Counted from the stretch's first letter, positions 1-4,547 are shown. The stretch is 7,157 nucleotides of DNA from Prevotellaceae bacterium (GCA_021153165.1 JAGKTZ010000083.1:1-7157); one strand, 5' to 3'. Numbers and translations: made by a program. Notes: generated from the sequence alone by a model not told the origin.

Positions 1-36
1 ACATAAAAATATTATGTCAACTTGTTATGTAAACCT
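1..36. repeat. 36-bp direct repeat, copy 1
   Basis: This stretch is identical to 209-244. Within the repeat, ACATAA and two TTATGT blocks are arranged as ACATAA-n5-TTATGT-n7-TTATGT, so each copy also carries internal dyad symmetry. The window begins at this copy, so it may extend further left. Copy 2 has the extra left flank TTT, which completes 9-bp inverted arms TTTACATAA / TTATGTAAA. Function is unknown; a protein-binding site or replication/recombination repeat is possible. Confidence 0.9.
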
Positions 37-208
37 AAAGGTTTGCAGCTGATAGACAAGTGTCTTTGCAGCTGATACAGCTGTTTGCAGCTGGTTTACA
101 AACGTCTGCCAGGGACGGACGGCCCGGTGCGCGATACAGATACACCTGTCCTCCCCAGACGGACACGCGCCCGAGTCCACGAGTGACGGACGAACATATG
201 TTCGATTT
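37..208. other. Non-coding iteron-rich region between direct repeats
   Basis: No credible gene is seen here. TTTGCAGCTGRT occurs at 42-53, 65-76 and 84-95. The palindrome CAGCTG occurs four times (47-52, 70-75, 78-83, 89-94). AGACA-ag-TGTCT (54-65) is a short dyad. GACGGAC recurs at 114-120, 158-164 and 185-191. CGAACATATGTTCG (191-204) is a perfect 14-bp palindrome. The right part is markedly more G/C-rich than the flanking repeats. Clustered iterons between perfect direct repeats suggest a replication origin, partition-like site or complex operator; none of these is proven by the sequence. Confidence 0.6.
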
Positions 209-244
209 ACATAAAAATATTATGTCAACTTGTTATGTAAACCT
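209..244. repeat. 36-bp direct repeat, copy 2
   Basis: Perfect copy of 1-36. With the preceding TTT it forms inverted arms TTTACATAA (206-214) and TTATGTAAA (near 233-241) around an A/T-rich centre. It lies just downstream of the last leftward gene's terminator. The minus strand contains a TTGACA hexamer, but no -10 hexamer lies at 17 bp, so I do not call a promoter. Confidence 0.9.
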
Positions 245-258
245 TCGGCCCGGAAAAT

Positions 259-266
259 GCCCGGGC
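259..266. repeat. GCCCGGGC palindrome, copy 1 of 9
   Basis: This 8-bp perfect palindrome recurs nine times between 259 and 5687, always at the 3' end of a transcription unit and never inside a coding sequence called here. An unbiased sequence of this size would contain about 0.1 copy. Copy 1 follows the terminator hairpin of the 280-498 gene after three T residues. A near relative, CGGCCCGG, lies at 246-253. Confidence 0.9.
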
Positions 267-269
267 AAA

Positions 270-293
270 ATGGGATGTGTTACCACACCCCAT
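270..293 (-). terminator. Stop-in-loop hairpin of the 280-498 gene
   Basis: Arms 284-293 and 270-279 pair over 10 bp with one G-U pair. The 4-nt loop (280-283) reads GTAA on the minus strand and contains the TAA stop codon. A short TTT follows on the transcript, then GCCCGGGC, then ATTTT. It is a probable transcription terminator or 3'-end stabiliser. Confidence 0.75.
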
Positions 294-498
294 AATGAAC
301 ACTGATAAGTTCTTCGATTGTATTGGAAACCTCGCAATCAACCCAACCATAGAACTCTCTACAAGTACGAAGACCCTCAAGTGCCTCCTCTTTGTCTTCG
401 CAATCTTCGTTTTCTACGAGAAAGCCGACTACCCAATTTTCTTCTGCACAGACACCCATATGGATGTTGTAGTAGAAATTCATTCGCCTATCTTCCAT
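280..498 (-). CDS. Small acidic hypothetical protein (72 aa)
   Basis: I do not recognise this family. The protein is strongly acidic, with an ED-rich stretch at residues 29-42, four cysteines (C17, C33, C46, C55) and many aromatic residues (FYY, FYGW, terminal W). There is no signal peptide or membrane segment. The start at 498 is supported by GGAGG eight bases upstream; that site overlaps the end of the preceding gene, whose TAA (499-501) directly abuts this ATG. The two are therefore translationally coupled and share the promoter at 707-735. An internal Met at residue 6 is a less likely start because its spacing to the ribosome binding site is too long. Small acidic early phage proteins often act as inhibitors or DNA mimics, but nothing here shows that. 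Confidence 0.75.
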   Translation of the reverse strand: MEDRRMNFYYNIHMGVCAEENWVVGFLVENEDCEDKEEALEGLRTCREFYGWVDCEVSNTIEELISVHYGVW

Positions 499-675
499 TT
501 AATCTACCTCCAAATTTCCATCCCACACAAAGTGAGCACGCACCGTCATAACGTCACCACACTCAGGACAAACATAGGTGGCGGTGGCAATGATGACATC
601 TCCGTCATCCTCAAAGTTGGTGAACTCATCATCAAACATAATTTCTCTGTTGCAGTTGGGGCAAGTAGCATCCAT
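499..675 (-). CDS. Small zinc-ribbon protein (58 aa)
   Basis: CPNC (C5, C8) and CPEC (C36, C39) form two zinc knuckles about 28 residues apart, the typical layout of a zinc ribbon. The linker is acidic (DDEF, EDDGD). Such small ribbons in phages often bind nucleic acid or host transcription proteins; no specific role can be assigned. The start was moved to the Met at 675. The leader (cgaaaggaa, then 9 nt, then ATGG) is nearly superimposable on that of the 1583-1924 gene, whereas the in-frame ATG at 684 is only one base from the Shine-Dalgarno sequence. It is first gene of a two-gene unit with 280-498, driven by a near-consensus promoter at 707-735. Confidence 0.82.
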   Translation of the reverse strand: MDATCPNCNREIMFDDEFTNFEDDGDVIIATATYVCPECGDVMTVRAHFVWDGNLEVD

Positions 676-706
676 TTCAATCATTTCCTTTCGTTTTTGT
701 ACCCTA

Positions 707-735
707 ATTATAGCACATCAATTCTAATTTGTCAA
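707..735 (-). promoter_or_regulatory. Strong sigma-A-type promoter for the zinc-ribbon unit
   Basis: The -35 TTGACA (735-730) and -10 TATAAT (712-707) are both consensus, spaced 17 bp, with extended TGC before the -10. The block TTGATGTGCTATAAT is identical to the plus-strand promoter at 5621-5649. Confidence 0.92.
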
Positions 736-756
736 TACCTTTTCCAAAAAAAATTC

Positions 757-764
757 GCCCGGGC
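757..764. repeat. GCCCGGGC palindrome, copy 2 of 9
   Basis: Lies five bases beyond the stop-codon hairpin of the exonuclease gene. On the minus strand it is followed by GAA and a run of eight T residues, so here it could itself contribute to termination. Confidence 0.9.
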
Positions 765-769
765 GCCGT

Positions 770-787
770 GTGGGGTATCAACCCCAC
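770..787 (-). terminator. Stop-in-loop hairpin of the exonuclease gene
   Basis: Stem GTGGGG/CCCCAC (782-787 with 770-775) and a 6-nt loop TTGATA holding the TGA stop. The T-tract comes after the GCCCGGGC element rather than immediately after the stem. Confidence 0.7.
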
Positions 788-1440
788 AGTGCGCCATCTT
801 CAATGCCATTCTTGATGCAGTAAGCAAGAATGTCCTTTTCAATCAGCACATCTTCCAGACCAGTGTGTTCTTCCACAAAGTCGAGATTGCCAGTCAGATA
901 TCTGTAGATGATTTCTGCGGTGAATCGAAGCTGAGGCTTTTCTTCCTTGCCATAGGTATAACCATTGTCAATGCAGAACTGCTTGTACTGCTCATCCTTG
1001 CCGAGGCATTCTCTTGCCATTTTCAAGGTGTCCCAAATCTTCACACCCCAAGGAAGGAAATATCTGTACTTAGAAGAGGTCAGCAACCGCTGAGTGTAGT
1101 TGAGGGAGCGATAGTCAAAGCTGGCATTGTGGGCGACTACATAGCGAATGCCATACTGTGCGACCACATCACGCAGAATGGATTTGATGGTCTTGAACCG
1201 TCGCAGGATTCGCTTGCCGTTCTTGATATCTTCCCAATACTGGGGAATCTTGTCTGCGAAGTAGGCGGAAGCCATCAGCTCATTATCTAGGAAAATGTCG
1301 GCCACCACATAGCTATGGGCTTCGAGGACTTCGCCAGTTGCCTTGACCACTGCAAAGCCTACATCGTATGCAAAGGGGTCATCGATAGAGTTGGTGGCTT
1401 CGGTGTCGATTACGAGGAAGAGGGTTTCGTTGTCAATCAT
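778..1440 (-). CDS. DnaQ-like DEDDh 3'-5' exonuclease
   Basis: A 220-aa single-domain exonuclease of the RNase H-like DnaQ superfamily, expected to remove nucleotides from 3' ends with two metal ions. Exo I is VIDTEAT (D12, E14); Exo II is AHNASFD (D109); Exo III is HTGLEDV with H192 and D197, so the DEDDh set appears complete. Family members serve in proofreading, single-strand or RNA trimming and nucleotide recycling; this one is not fused to a polymerase, so its substrate is open. The start at 1440 is preceded by GAAAGGA 11 bases upstream. An upstream in-frame extension would run through the promoter and is rejected. It has its own promoter (1472-1500) and ends in a hairpin that holds its stop codon. 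Confidence 0.88.
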   Translation of the reverse strand: MIDNETLFLVIDTEATNSIDDPFAYDVGFAVVKATGEVLEAHSYVVADIFLDNELMASAYFADKIPQYWEDIKNGKRILRRFKTIKSILRDVVAQYGIRYVVAHNASFDYRSLNYTQRLLTSSKYRYFLPWGVKIWDTLKMARECLGKDEQYKQFCIDNGYTYGKEEKPQLRFTAEIIYRYLTGNLDFVEEHTGLEDVLIEKDILAYCIKNGIEDGALWG

Positions 1441-1471
1441 TTTGTTTAGTTTCCTTTCACTTGATAAACAA

Positions 1472-1500
1472 ATTATAACACAAGTTTTTTGATTTGTCAA
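1472..1500 (-). promoter_or_regulatory. Strong promoter for the exonuclease gene
   Basis: TTGACA (1500-1495), 17-bp spacer ending TGT, TATAAT (1477-1472). A/T-rich sequence lies directly upstream, as in an UP element. Confidence 0.92.
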
Positions 1501-1535
1501 TAGGAAAGTTGAAAATATTTGCGGAAATTTTTGGC

Positions 1536-1543
1536 GCCCGGGC
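1536..1543. repeat. GCCCGGGC palindrome, copy 3 of 9
   Basis: Three bases beyond the second hairpin (1547-1563) downstream of the 1583-1924 gene; followed on the minus strand by GCCAAAAATTT. Confidence 0.9.
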
Positions 1544-1546
1544 AAT

Positions 1547-1563
1547 GTCCTCGCTGGGAGGAC
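1547..1563 (-). terminator. Second hairpin after the Lys/Ala-tailed gene
   Basis: Stem GTCCTC/GAGGAC with a 5-nt loop. It is 10 bases beyond the stop-in-loop hairpin at 1574-1595, giving this gene a tandem hairpin end. The T-tract is poor. Confidence 0.6.
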
Positions 1564-1573
1564 AGAGTCCGTT

Positions 1574-1595
1574 GGCAGAGGATTACTCCTCTGCC
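1574..1595 (-). terminator. Stop-in-loop hairpin of the Lys/Ala-tailed gene
   Basis: A perfect 9-bp stem GGCAGAGGA/TCCTCTGCC with loop GTAA; TAA (1583-1585) is the stop codon. No T-tract follows directly, so it may act as an mRNA 3' stabiliser or work with the next hairpin. Confidence 0.75.
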
Positions 1596-1924
1596 TTTTC
1601 CTTGGACTTGGCTTCTCGCTTTGCCTTGTCCTTTTCCGCTTTCGCCTTTTTGGCTTCCGCCTTGGCTACCTTTTCGGCACACTTCATTTGGTAATCCTCT
1701 GCCATAGAATAACCGTCATAGGCATCGCCATCACGAGAACCAGTGGGGACTTTGAAAGTCAGTACCAGCCACTTTTCGTTGCCGTCCTCATCGAGCACAG
1801 GCAGTGCGATTTCGTTCGAGCCAGTGCGGAGGACTTCCTCGCCGACATTGGTCAGATGTTCAGAAACACCCTCGAGGAATCGTGCTTTGATTTCGTCATT
1901 CAGTACCTTTGCAGTTTTTGCCAT
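1583..1924 (-). CDS. Hypothetical protein with Lys/Ala-rich charged tail (113 aa)
   Basis: Residues 1-80 look globular: a helical start, a beta-like segment NEIALPVLDEDGNEKWLVLTF and an acidic turn DGDAYDGYS. From about residue 82 to the end the sequence is almost entirely A, K and E (AKAEAKKAKAEKDK type), a highly charged helix or disordered tail like those of nucleic-acid-binding or nucleoid-type proteins. I recognise the general look from phage hypothetical proteins but no named family. The ATG at 1924 is chosen because GAAAGGA lies 10 bases upstream; a TTG at 1933 is too close to it. The gene stands alone between its promoter (1957-1985) and a tandem hairpin end. Confidence 0.82.
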   Translation of the reverse strand: MAKTAKVLNDEIKARFLEGVSEHLTNVGEEVLRTGSNEIALPVLDEDGNEKWLVLTFKVPTGSRDGDAYDGYSMAEDYQMKCAEKVAKAEAKKAKAEKDKAKREAKSKEKAEE

Positions 1925-1956
1925 ATCTATCAATTCCTTTCGTTTGTTGTACCAAC

Positions 1957-1985
1957 ATTATAGCAAATAAAATGGGTTTTGTCAA
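1957..1985 (-). promoter_or_regulatory. Strong promoter for the Lys/Ala-tailed gene
   Basis: TTGACA (1985-1980), 17-bp spacer ending TGC, TATAAT (1962-1957). The transcript leader would be about 26 nt. Confidence 0.92.
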
Positions 1986-2016
1986 TAGTTTTTGAAAAAC
2001 TTTTTCAGAAAATTTT

Positions 2017-2039
2017 AGCACACCGCGCCGTGTGTATCA
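2017..2039. repeat. Intergenic repeat block (two short shared motifs)
   Basis: AGCACACCGCGC (2017-2028) recurs exactly at 4012-4023. CCGTGTGTATCA (2028-2039) recurs exactly at 4626-4637 and 6634-6645. Together they form a CACAC-n6-GTGTG dyad. The block sits three bases from GCCCGGGC copy 4, and the 4626 copy sits four bases from copy 7, so the two motifs are associated. Confidence 0.75.
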
Positions 2040-2042
2040 AAC

Positions 2043-2050
2043 GCCCGGGC
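2043..2050. repeat. GCCCGGGC palindrome, copy 4 of 9
   Basis: Overlaps the outer arm of the terminator of the 2063-2530 gene by two bases, and is followed on the minus strand by GTT and the TGATACACACGG motif. Confidence 0.9.
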
Positions 2051-2082
2051 GAAAGTGTCCCATTAAAGGGACTTGCTTTCGC
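2049..2082 (-). terminator. Stop-in-loop hairpin of the DUF5698-like gene
   Basis: Outer stem GCGAAAG/CTTTCGC (2076-2082 with 2049-2055) and inner stem GTCCC/GGGAC (2068-2072 with 2057-2061), separated by a small internal loop. The apical loop TTTAAT contains the TAA stop codon (2063-2065). Confidence 0.75.
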
Positions 2083-2530
2083 TTACGAAGTACTTGGCAT
2101 CATATTGATTGATAATATCTCTTACCTTTGCACTTTCGGCTTGGGTTGCACAGTAGAAATTGAATAAAGTGTAGTTGCCGACACCCTCAATGTAGTTATG
2201 GGGAATGTCTTTCAAGTCAAAGTGTACTGCACTTTGATACTTGGCAGGAATGGTGGCTTCAACTTTCCACAACTTGTCCTTGCGAGCCTTTTCCTCAAAG
2301 AACTTAACCACATACACACCGACAAAGTTACAACCTGCGACAATCAAGCATTTTGCCAAGAGGGGCAAGTCGCACATTGTCAGCACAACGATGTAGGTAT
2401 ACAGACCATAGGCAACCGCATTAACAAGTGCGGCAACCGCCTTTCCGCACTTGATGGTGCAGATACTCTTTACTGTCTGAATAATCACATTCAGCACATT
2501 CATTACGATAAATAGGATTAACAGTTTCAT
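2063..2530 (-). CDS. DUF5698-like integral membrane protein (155 aa)
   Basis: Three likely membrane helices: residues 2-18 (LLILFIVMNVLNVII), about 30-52 (AVAALVNAVAYGLYTYIVVL) and about 57-76 (LLAKCLIVAGCNFVGVYVV). A charged KFFEEKARKDKLWK segment follows, then a soluble domain of about 65 residues. The pattern NVxxxTxKxxxxxKxGKAxAALxNAxxYGLYTYIV followed by EEK resembles the N-terminal domain of the UPF0316/DUF5698 membrane proteins, phage versions of which are common; the match is from memory. The role is unknown. The start at 2530 has GTGAGGA 7-8 bases upstream. Its promoter's -35 box overlaps the stop codon of the gene before it (2581-3042). Confidence 0.82.
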   Translation of the reverse strand: MKLLILFIVMNVLNVIIQTVKSICTIKCGKAVAALVNAVAYGLYTYIVVLTMCDLPLLAKCLIVAGCNFVGVYVVKFFEEKARKDKLWKVEATIPAKYQSAVHFDLKDIPHNYIEGVGNYTLFNFYCATQAESAKVRDIINQYDAKYFVSESKSL

Positions 2531-2555
2531 AATTCATTCCTCACTTTCTATTAGT

Positions 2556-2584
2556 ATTATAGCATAGGTTTGGGGGTTTGTCAA
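2556..2584 (-). promoter_or_regulatory. Promoter for the DUF5698-like gene, -35 in a hairpin loop
   Basis: TTGACA (2584-2579), 17 bp ending TGC, TATAAT (2561-2556). The -35 overlaps the TGA stop (2581-2583) of the upstream gene and sits in the loop of the hairpin at 2572-2589. The segment from the spacer through the leader (AACCTATGn-TATAATACT...AGAAAGTGAGG) closely matches the promoter at 3068-3096. Confidence 0.92.
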
Positions 2585-2589
2585 CCCCC
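2572..2589 (-). terminator. GGGGG/CCCCC hairpin overlapping stop codon and -35 box
   Basis: Stem of five G-C pairs (2585-2589 with 2572-2576). The 8-nt loop TTGACAAA contains both the TGA stop of the 2581-3042 gene and the complete -35 hexamer of the next promoter. No T-tract follows, so strong termination is doubtful. Confidence 0.55.
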
Positions 2590-3042
2590 TTGTTGCATTT
2601 TTTGAAATAATTTAATCTTTCTTTGATAATCATTGATTTCACATTGCAATGATTTGATACTTGGCTGTCTTACCCAACCATTGGAACCATACGCACCATT
2701 ATAGGCATTTGACCAATCATTATACCAAATACCCTGTTCTGTGGGTAAAGAATACGAAGATGTGTCGCAACCATAGGGGTCGCCCACAATGGCTTTAACC
2801 ACTGTCGGCAAGTACCGCTTGATACCATTGGTCAATACCAAATAAGAAAACGCAGGAATGTCTTTTATTTGAAAAATATCAATGGGATTGCCCTCGCTAT
2901 CAAAGAAAGATAAATTTTTCAGCGGAGAGGGGTCGGCTAAAAGCTCTTCATACTGTTCACATTCAGTTTGAGTTCGCCACACTCTTCCATCATTTGCGAT
3001 GTATCGCTCTTCAAATTCAACTGGTATTTTTTCTATACGCAT
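2581..3042 (-). CDS. Hypothetical phage protein (153 aa)
   Basis: No family recognised. The N-terminus (residues 11-32: ERYIANDGRVW followed by a Cys and YEELL) has the layout of a short beta-strand/DG-turn/helix module seen at the start of many small phage proteins. The middle (residues 85-125) is rich in G, Y, W, N and S. The last 25 residues (IKSLQCEINDYQRKIKLFQK) form a likely amphipathic or coiled-coil helix. There is no membrane segment. The ATG at 3042 is chosen because GTGAGG lies eight bases upstream; the longer frame to 3096 would run through the promoter. The gene is more A/T-rich than its neighbours, shares that trait with 3102-3269, and no GCCCGGGC element lies between these units. 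Confidence 0.8.
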   Translation of the reverse strand: MRIEKIPVEFEERYIANDGRVWRTQTECEQYEELLADPSPLKNLSFFDSEGNPIDIFQIKDIPAFSYLVLTNGIKRYLPTVVKAIVGDPYGCDTSSYSLPTEQGIWYNDWSNAYNGAYGSNGWVRQPSIKSLQCEINDYQRKIKLFQKMQQGG

Positions 3043-3067
3043 TTCGTTTACCTCACTTTCTGTAAGT

Positions 3068-3096
3068 ATTATATCATAGGTTTGCCGATTTGTCAA
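3068..3096 (-). promoter_or_regulatory. Strong promoter for the 153-aa gene
   Basis: TTGACA (3096-3091), 17-bp spacer ending TGA, TATAAT (3073-3068). It begins only five bases after the stop codon of the 3102-3269 gene. Confidence 0.92.
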
Positions 3097-3101
3097 GCCT
3101 T

Positions 3102-3269
3102 TTATTCATATTCTTTCATTTTTCGCAGAGTTTTTTTATCTACCAATTCAAACTCTTGACAAAGTTGGTTCTGAATACAAAATGCAGTATGAGCATCTAT
3201 GTTTTCTGCGTGAGTTAAAACATACAGAATAGCATTGTGAATTTTTAAGGCAACTTCTTTTTTATCCAT
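3102..3269 (-). CDS. Small hypothetical protein (55 aa)
   Basis: An unrecognised 55-residue protein beginning MDKKEVALKIHNAILYVLTH and ending KKTLRKMKEYE. It looks all-helical, with charged ends and two cysteines (C31, C37). It is supported by a consensus promoter (3290-3318), a good AGAGGTGAG ribosome binding site five to six bases before the ATG, and a TAA stop placed immediately before the next promoter. It is strongly A/T-rich, like 2581-3042. There is no hairpin at its 3' end, so its transcript probably reads through into the 2581-3042 gene. Confidence 0.82.
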   Translation of the reverse strand: MDKKEVALKIHNAILYVLTHAENIDAHTAFCIQNQLCQEFELVDKKTLRKMKEYE

Positions 3270-3289
3270 TTATCTCACCTCTTGGCATT

Positions 3290-3318
3290 ATTATAACATA
3301 CTTTGTTTGATTTGTCAA
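3290..3318 (-). promoter_or_regulatory. Strong promoter for the 55-aa gene
   Basis: TTGACA (3318-3313), 17-bp spacer ending TGT, TATAAT (3295-3290). Confidence 0.92.
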
Positions 3319-3329
3319 CCCCTAATTTT

Positions 3330-3337
3330 GCCCGGGC
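3330..3337. repeat. GCCCGGGC palindrome, copy 5 of 9
   Basis: Five bases beyond the winged-helix gene's terminator stem, followed on the minus strand by AAAATTAG and, within 20 bases, the next -35 box. Confidence 0.9.
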
Positions 3338-3342
3338 GCCTT

Positions 3343-3364
3343 GGGGTGGACATATGTCCACCCC
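3343..3364 (-). terminator. Terminator hairpin of the winged-helix gene
   Basis: A perfect 22-bp palindrome, stem GGGGTGGAC/GTCCACCCC with ATAT at the centre (CATATG core). Unlike most units here, the stop codon (3371-3373) lies just before the hairpin, not in its loop. The T-tract is poor. Confidence 0.7.
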
Positions 3365-3370
3365 TTGCGA

Positions 3371-3751
3371 TTACTCCGCAGGAATGATAGCAGTGTAAGC
3401 CTTCTGCTTGCCCTTGCCCTTGACAGGCACTTCAGAGGCAATCAGCCGACCCTCGTCGACCATCTGACGGCACATCGCAGAGGTCTTGGGAGAGGATTCG
3501 CCGATGGCAACCGCAATCTCAGCGGTGGTCTTAGTGCCGTTCGCACGCAGGAACTCTTCGATTGCAGACTTGATGGGTTCGTACTCGACAGCCTTAGCCT
3601 TAGCCTTTTCAGCTCGCTTTGCGTTGGTTGCATCGAGCTTGGCGATTTCCGCCTTAGCCTTTTCAACCATCATAGGAGTGATGTTGCCGTTGACAACTGC
3701 CTCGAAGAACTGACGCATAGTGATTTCGTTGGAAGAAGTGATAGTAGCCAT
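3371..3751 (-). CDS. Winged helix-turn-helix DNA-binding protein (126 aa)
   Basis: Residues 8-55 form a helical region ending in a Lys/Ala-rich linker (AKAEIAK, AKRAEKAKAKA). Residues 57-105 read as a helix-turn-helix: IKSAIEEFLRANG, then TTAEIAVAIG, then SSPKTSAMCRQMVDEG as recognition helix. LIASEVPV and KQKAYTAI are the strands of the wing. This is the pattern of MarR-like or primed-initiator-like winged helices, and small proteins of this build are frequent in Firmicutes phages. Expected role: sequence-specific DNA binding as a transcription regulator. It is a candidate to read the repeated intergenic motifs, but that is speculation. It has its own promoter, whose spacer holds a dyad, and a leader of about 57 nt with a GCC-GAAA-GGC hairpin (3766-3775) upstream of AGAAAGGA. 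Confidence 0.85.
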   Translation of the reverse strand: MATITSSNEITMRQFFEAVVNGNITPMMVEKAKAEIAKLDATNAKRAEKAKAKAVEYEPIKSAIEEFLRANGTKTTAEIAVAIGESSPKTSAMCRQMVDEGRLIASEVPVKGKGKQKAYTAIIPAE

Positions 3752-3815
3752 AGTTTTTCCTTTCTGCCTTTCGGCTTGCGTATTTTTTGGGTCGCCACCT
3801 CTTATTTACATTGAT

Positions 3816-3844
3816 ATTATAGCACATCTTTTGTGCTTTGTCAA
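3816..3844 (-). promoter_or_regulatory. Promoter of the winged-helix gene with spacer dyad
   Basis: TTGACA (3844-3839), 17 bp, TATAAT (3821-3816). The spacer holds the inverted repeat GCACA-n5-TGTGC (3822-3836), a possible operator, perhaps for autoregulation. Confidence 0.9.
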
Positions 3845-3866
3845 GAACTTTTTTCAAGTTTCTTGA
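3841..3866 (-). other. Imperfect hairpin between the small RNA and the next promoter
   Basis: TCAAGAA-(A)-CTT pairs with AAGTTCTTGA, a 10-bp stem with one bulge and a loop of A residues. Its 3' arm overlaps the -35 box at 3839-3844. No U-tract follows. It may end or stabilise the small RNA transcript. Confidence 0.5.
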
Positions 3867-3874
3867 TTTTTTTG

Positions 3875-3959
3875 TGTTCCCAAGGGCTTACTTGCAGAGA
3901 ATTTCTGTTCCACCATTGTCGACTTGGTATCTGTTACTCTCATTCACCCCTTGGGAACA
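3875..3959 (-). ncRNA. Candidate small structured RNA (about 85 nt)
   Basis: The 12-bp perfect inverted arms 3948-3959 and 3875-3886 (core GTTCCCAAGGG/CCCTTGGGAAC) enclose 61 nt. A promoter at 3965-3992 would start transcription at about 3957-3959, exactly at the beginning of the 5' arm, so the RNA would be closed end to end. Inside, GAGAGT (3939-3934 region) can pair with ATTCTC, with a smaller ACCA/TGGT hairpin beyond it. It does not match a tRNA, 6S or known riboswitch pattern that I recognise. A 29-codon frame (3854-3943) crosses it, but its ribosome binding site would be buried in the stem. The 3' arm is followed by an A-tract rather than a U-tract, so the 3' end is likely made by processing or by the next hairpin. 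Confidence 0.65.
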
Positions 3960-3964
3960 ATAGT

Positions 3965-3992
3965 ATTATATCATATTTACACAAAATTGCAA
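3965..3992 (-). promoter_or_regulatory. Promoter of the candidate small RNA
   Basis: -35 TTGCAA (3992-3987), 16-bp spacer ending TGA, -10 TATAAT (3970-3965). The consensus -10 with extended TG compensates for a weaker -35. It is flanked upstream by a large dyad (3993-4049). Confidence 0.75.
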
Positions 3993-4049
3993 GTCGTAAT
4001 ATTGCACAAAAAGCACACCGCGCGGACTGATCCCTTTGTGCAAAACGAC
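3993..4049. repeat. Composite inverted repeat upstream of the small-RNA promoter
   Basis: Outer arms GTCGT (3993-3997) and ACGAC (4045-4049), and inner arms TTGCACAAA (4002-4010) and TTTGTGCAA (4035-4043), pair. The 24-nt apex holds CCGCGCGG and the AGCACACCGCGC motif shared with 2017-2028. It lies between the HAD gene's GCCCGGGC and the small-RNA promoter. It could be an operator, a second 3' structure of the HAD transcript, or both. Confidence 0.7.
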
Positions 4050-4054
4050 GGCGC

Positions 4055-4062
4055 GCCCGGGC
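4055..4062. repeat. GCCCGGGC palindrome, copy 6 of 9
   Basis: One base beyond the HAD gene's stop-codon hairpin; flanked by GCGC on both sides (extended palindrome GCGCCCGGGCGC, 4053-4064). Confidence 0.9.
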
Positions 4063-4063
4063 G

Positions 4064-4089
4064 CTCAAGGGTCACCGCAGACCCTTGAG
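4064..4089 (-). terminator. Stop-containing hairpin of the HAD gene
   Basis: Stem CTCAAGGGT/ACCCTTGAG (4081-4089 with 4064-4072) and an 8-nt loop. The TGA stop (4072-4074) straddles loop and 3' arm. No T-tract; GCCCGGGC follows after one base. Confidence 0.75.
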
Positions 4090-4515
4090 AATTTCGATGA
4101 TGTTCTGCACATCGTATGCAGTGCCAGTCCAGTTGTTTCTGTTGGGGATTTCATCATCGAACAGAATACCAGTTGCGAACTGAACAACTTCCTGCTTGGG
4201 AGTGCCATATGGAACGATTACAACCTCATTCCAGTTGACGCTGTGCAGGTGGCGGTTGAGCCATTCAACCTTGGTGGCGGTGACTGCTTCGTTGTATTCA
4301 GCCGTTCCACTCTTACTGAGCCAGCTCACGATTCCGATGTGCCAGCCTTCAGCTTGCAGGCGGTTCAGCAGGCGAGCAAGGGAGTTCATATTGACGAGGG
4401 GCTGAGCCACTTTGTAGGGAGTGGGGTCGCTTGCGATGAGATAATCCAACCAATTTTCCACACCATACAGATTTGCGATTGTGCCGTCCATATCGAAGTA
4501 AATTGCATTTTTCAT
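4072..4515 (-). CDS. HAD-superfamily phosphatase (147 aa)
   Basis: Motif I is YFDMDGT, with nucleophile D8 and acid/base D10; the second D followed by GT points to phosphatase chemistry. Motif II serine is S64 in GIVSWLS, the motif III lysine is probably K107 in GTPK, and motif IV is LFDDE (D120, D121). All four HAD motifs are therefore present in a compact Rossmann-like domain with a small cap around residues 15-45. Phage enzymes of this size commonly act on nucleoside 5'-monophosphates (NT5C-like) or on polynucleotide ends; the substrate cannot be told from sequence. The start at 4515 has GAAAGGA about 10 bases upstream. It is a single-gene unit with its own promoter (4548-4576). Confidence 0.88.
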   Translation of the reverse strand: MKNAIYFDMDGTIANLYGVENWLDYLIASDPTPYKVAQPLVNMNSLARLLNRLQAEGWHIGIVSWLSKSGTAEYNEAVTATKVEWLNRHLHSVNWNEVVIVPYGTPKQEVVQFATGILFDDEIPNRNNWTGTAYDVQNIIEILKGLR

Positions 4516-4547
4516 TTTGATTTATTCCTTTCCTCTTTTGTACCTTA

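Noticed and set aside
277..1290. 337-codon open frame on the plus strand
   Set aside because: It runs antisense through three supported minus-strand genes and a promoter, has no ribosome binding site or promoter, and its translation has no recognisable pattern, while the opposite strand encodes a clear DEDDh exonuclease.
3854..3943. 29-codon minus-strand frame through the candidate small RNA, with its stop in the next hairpin's loop
   Set aside because: The stop position mimics the other genes, but the AAGGGG ribosome binding site is only three bases from the ATG and is buried in the 12-bp stem; the RNA structure explains the sequence better.
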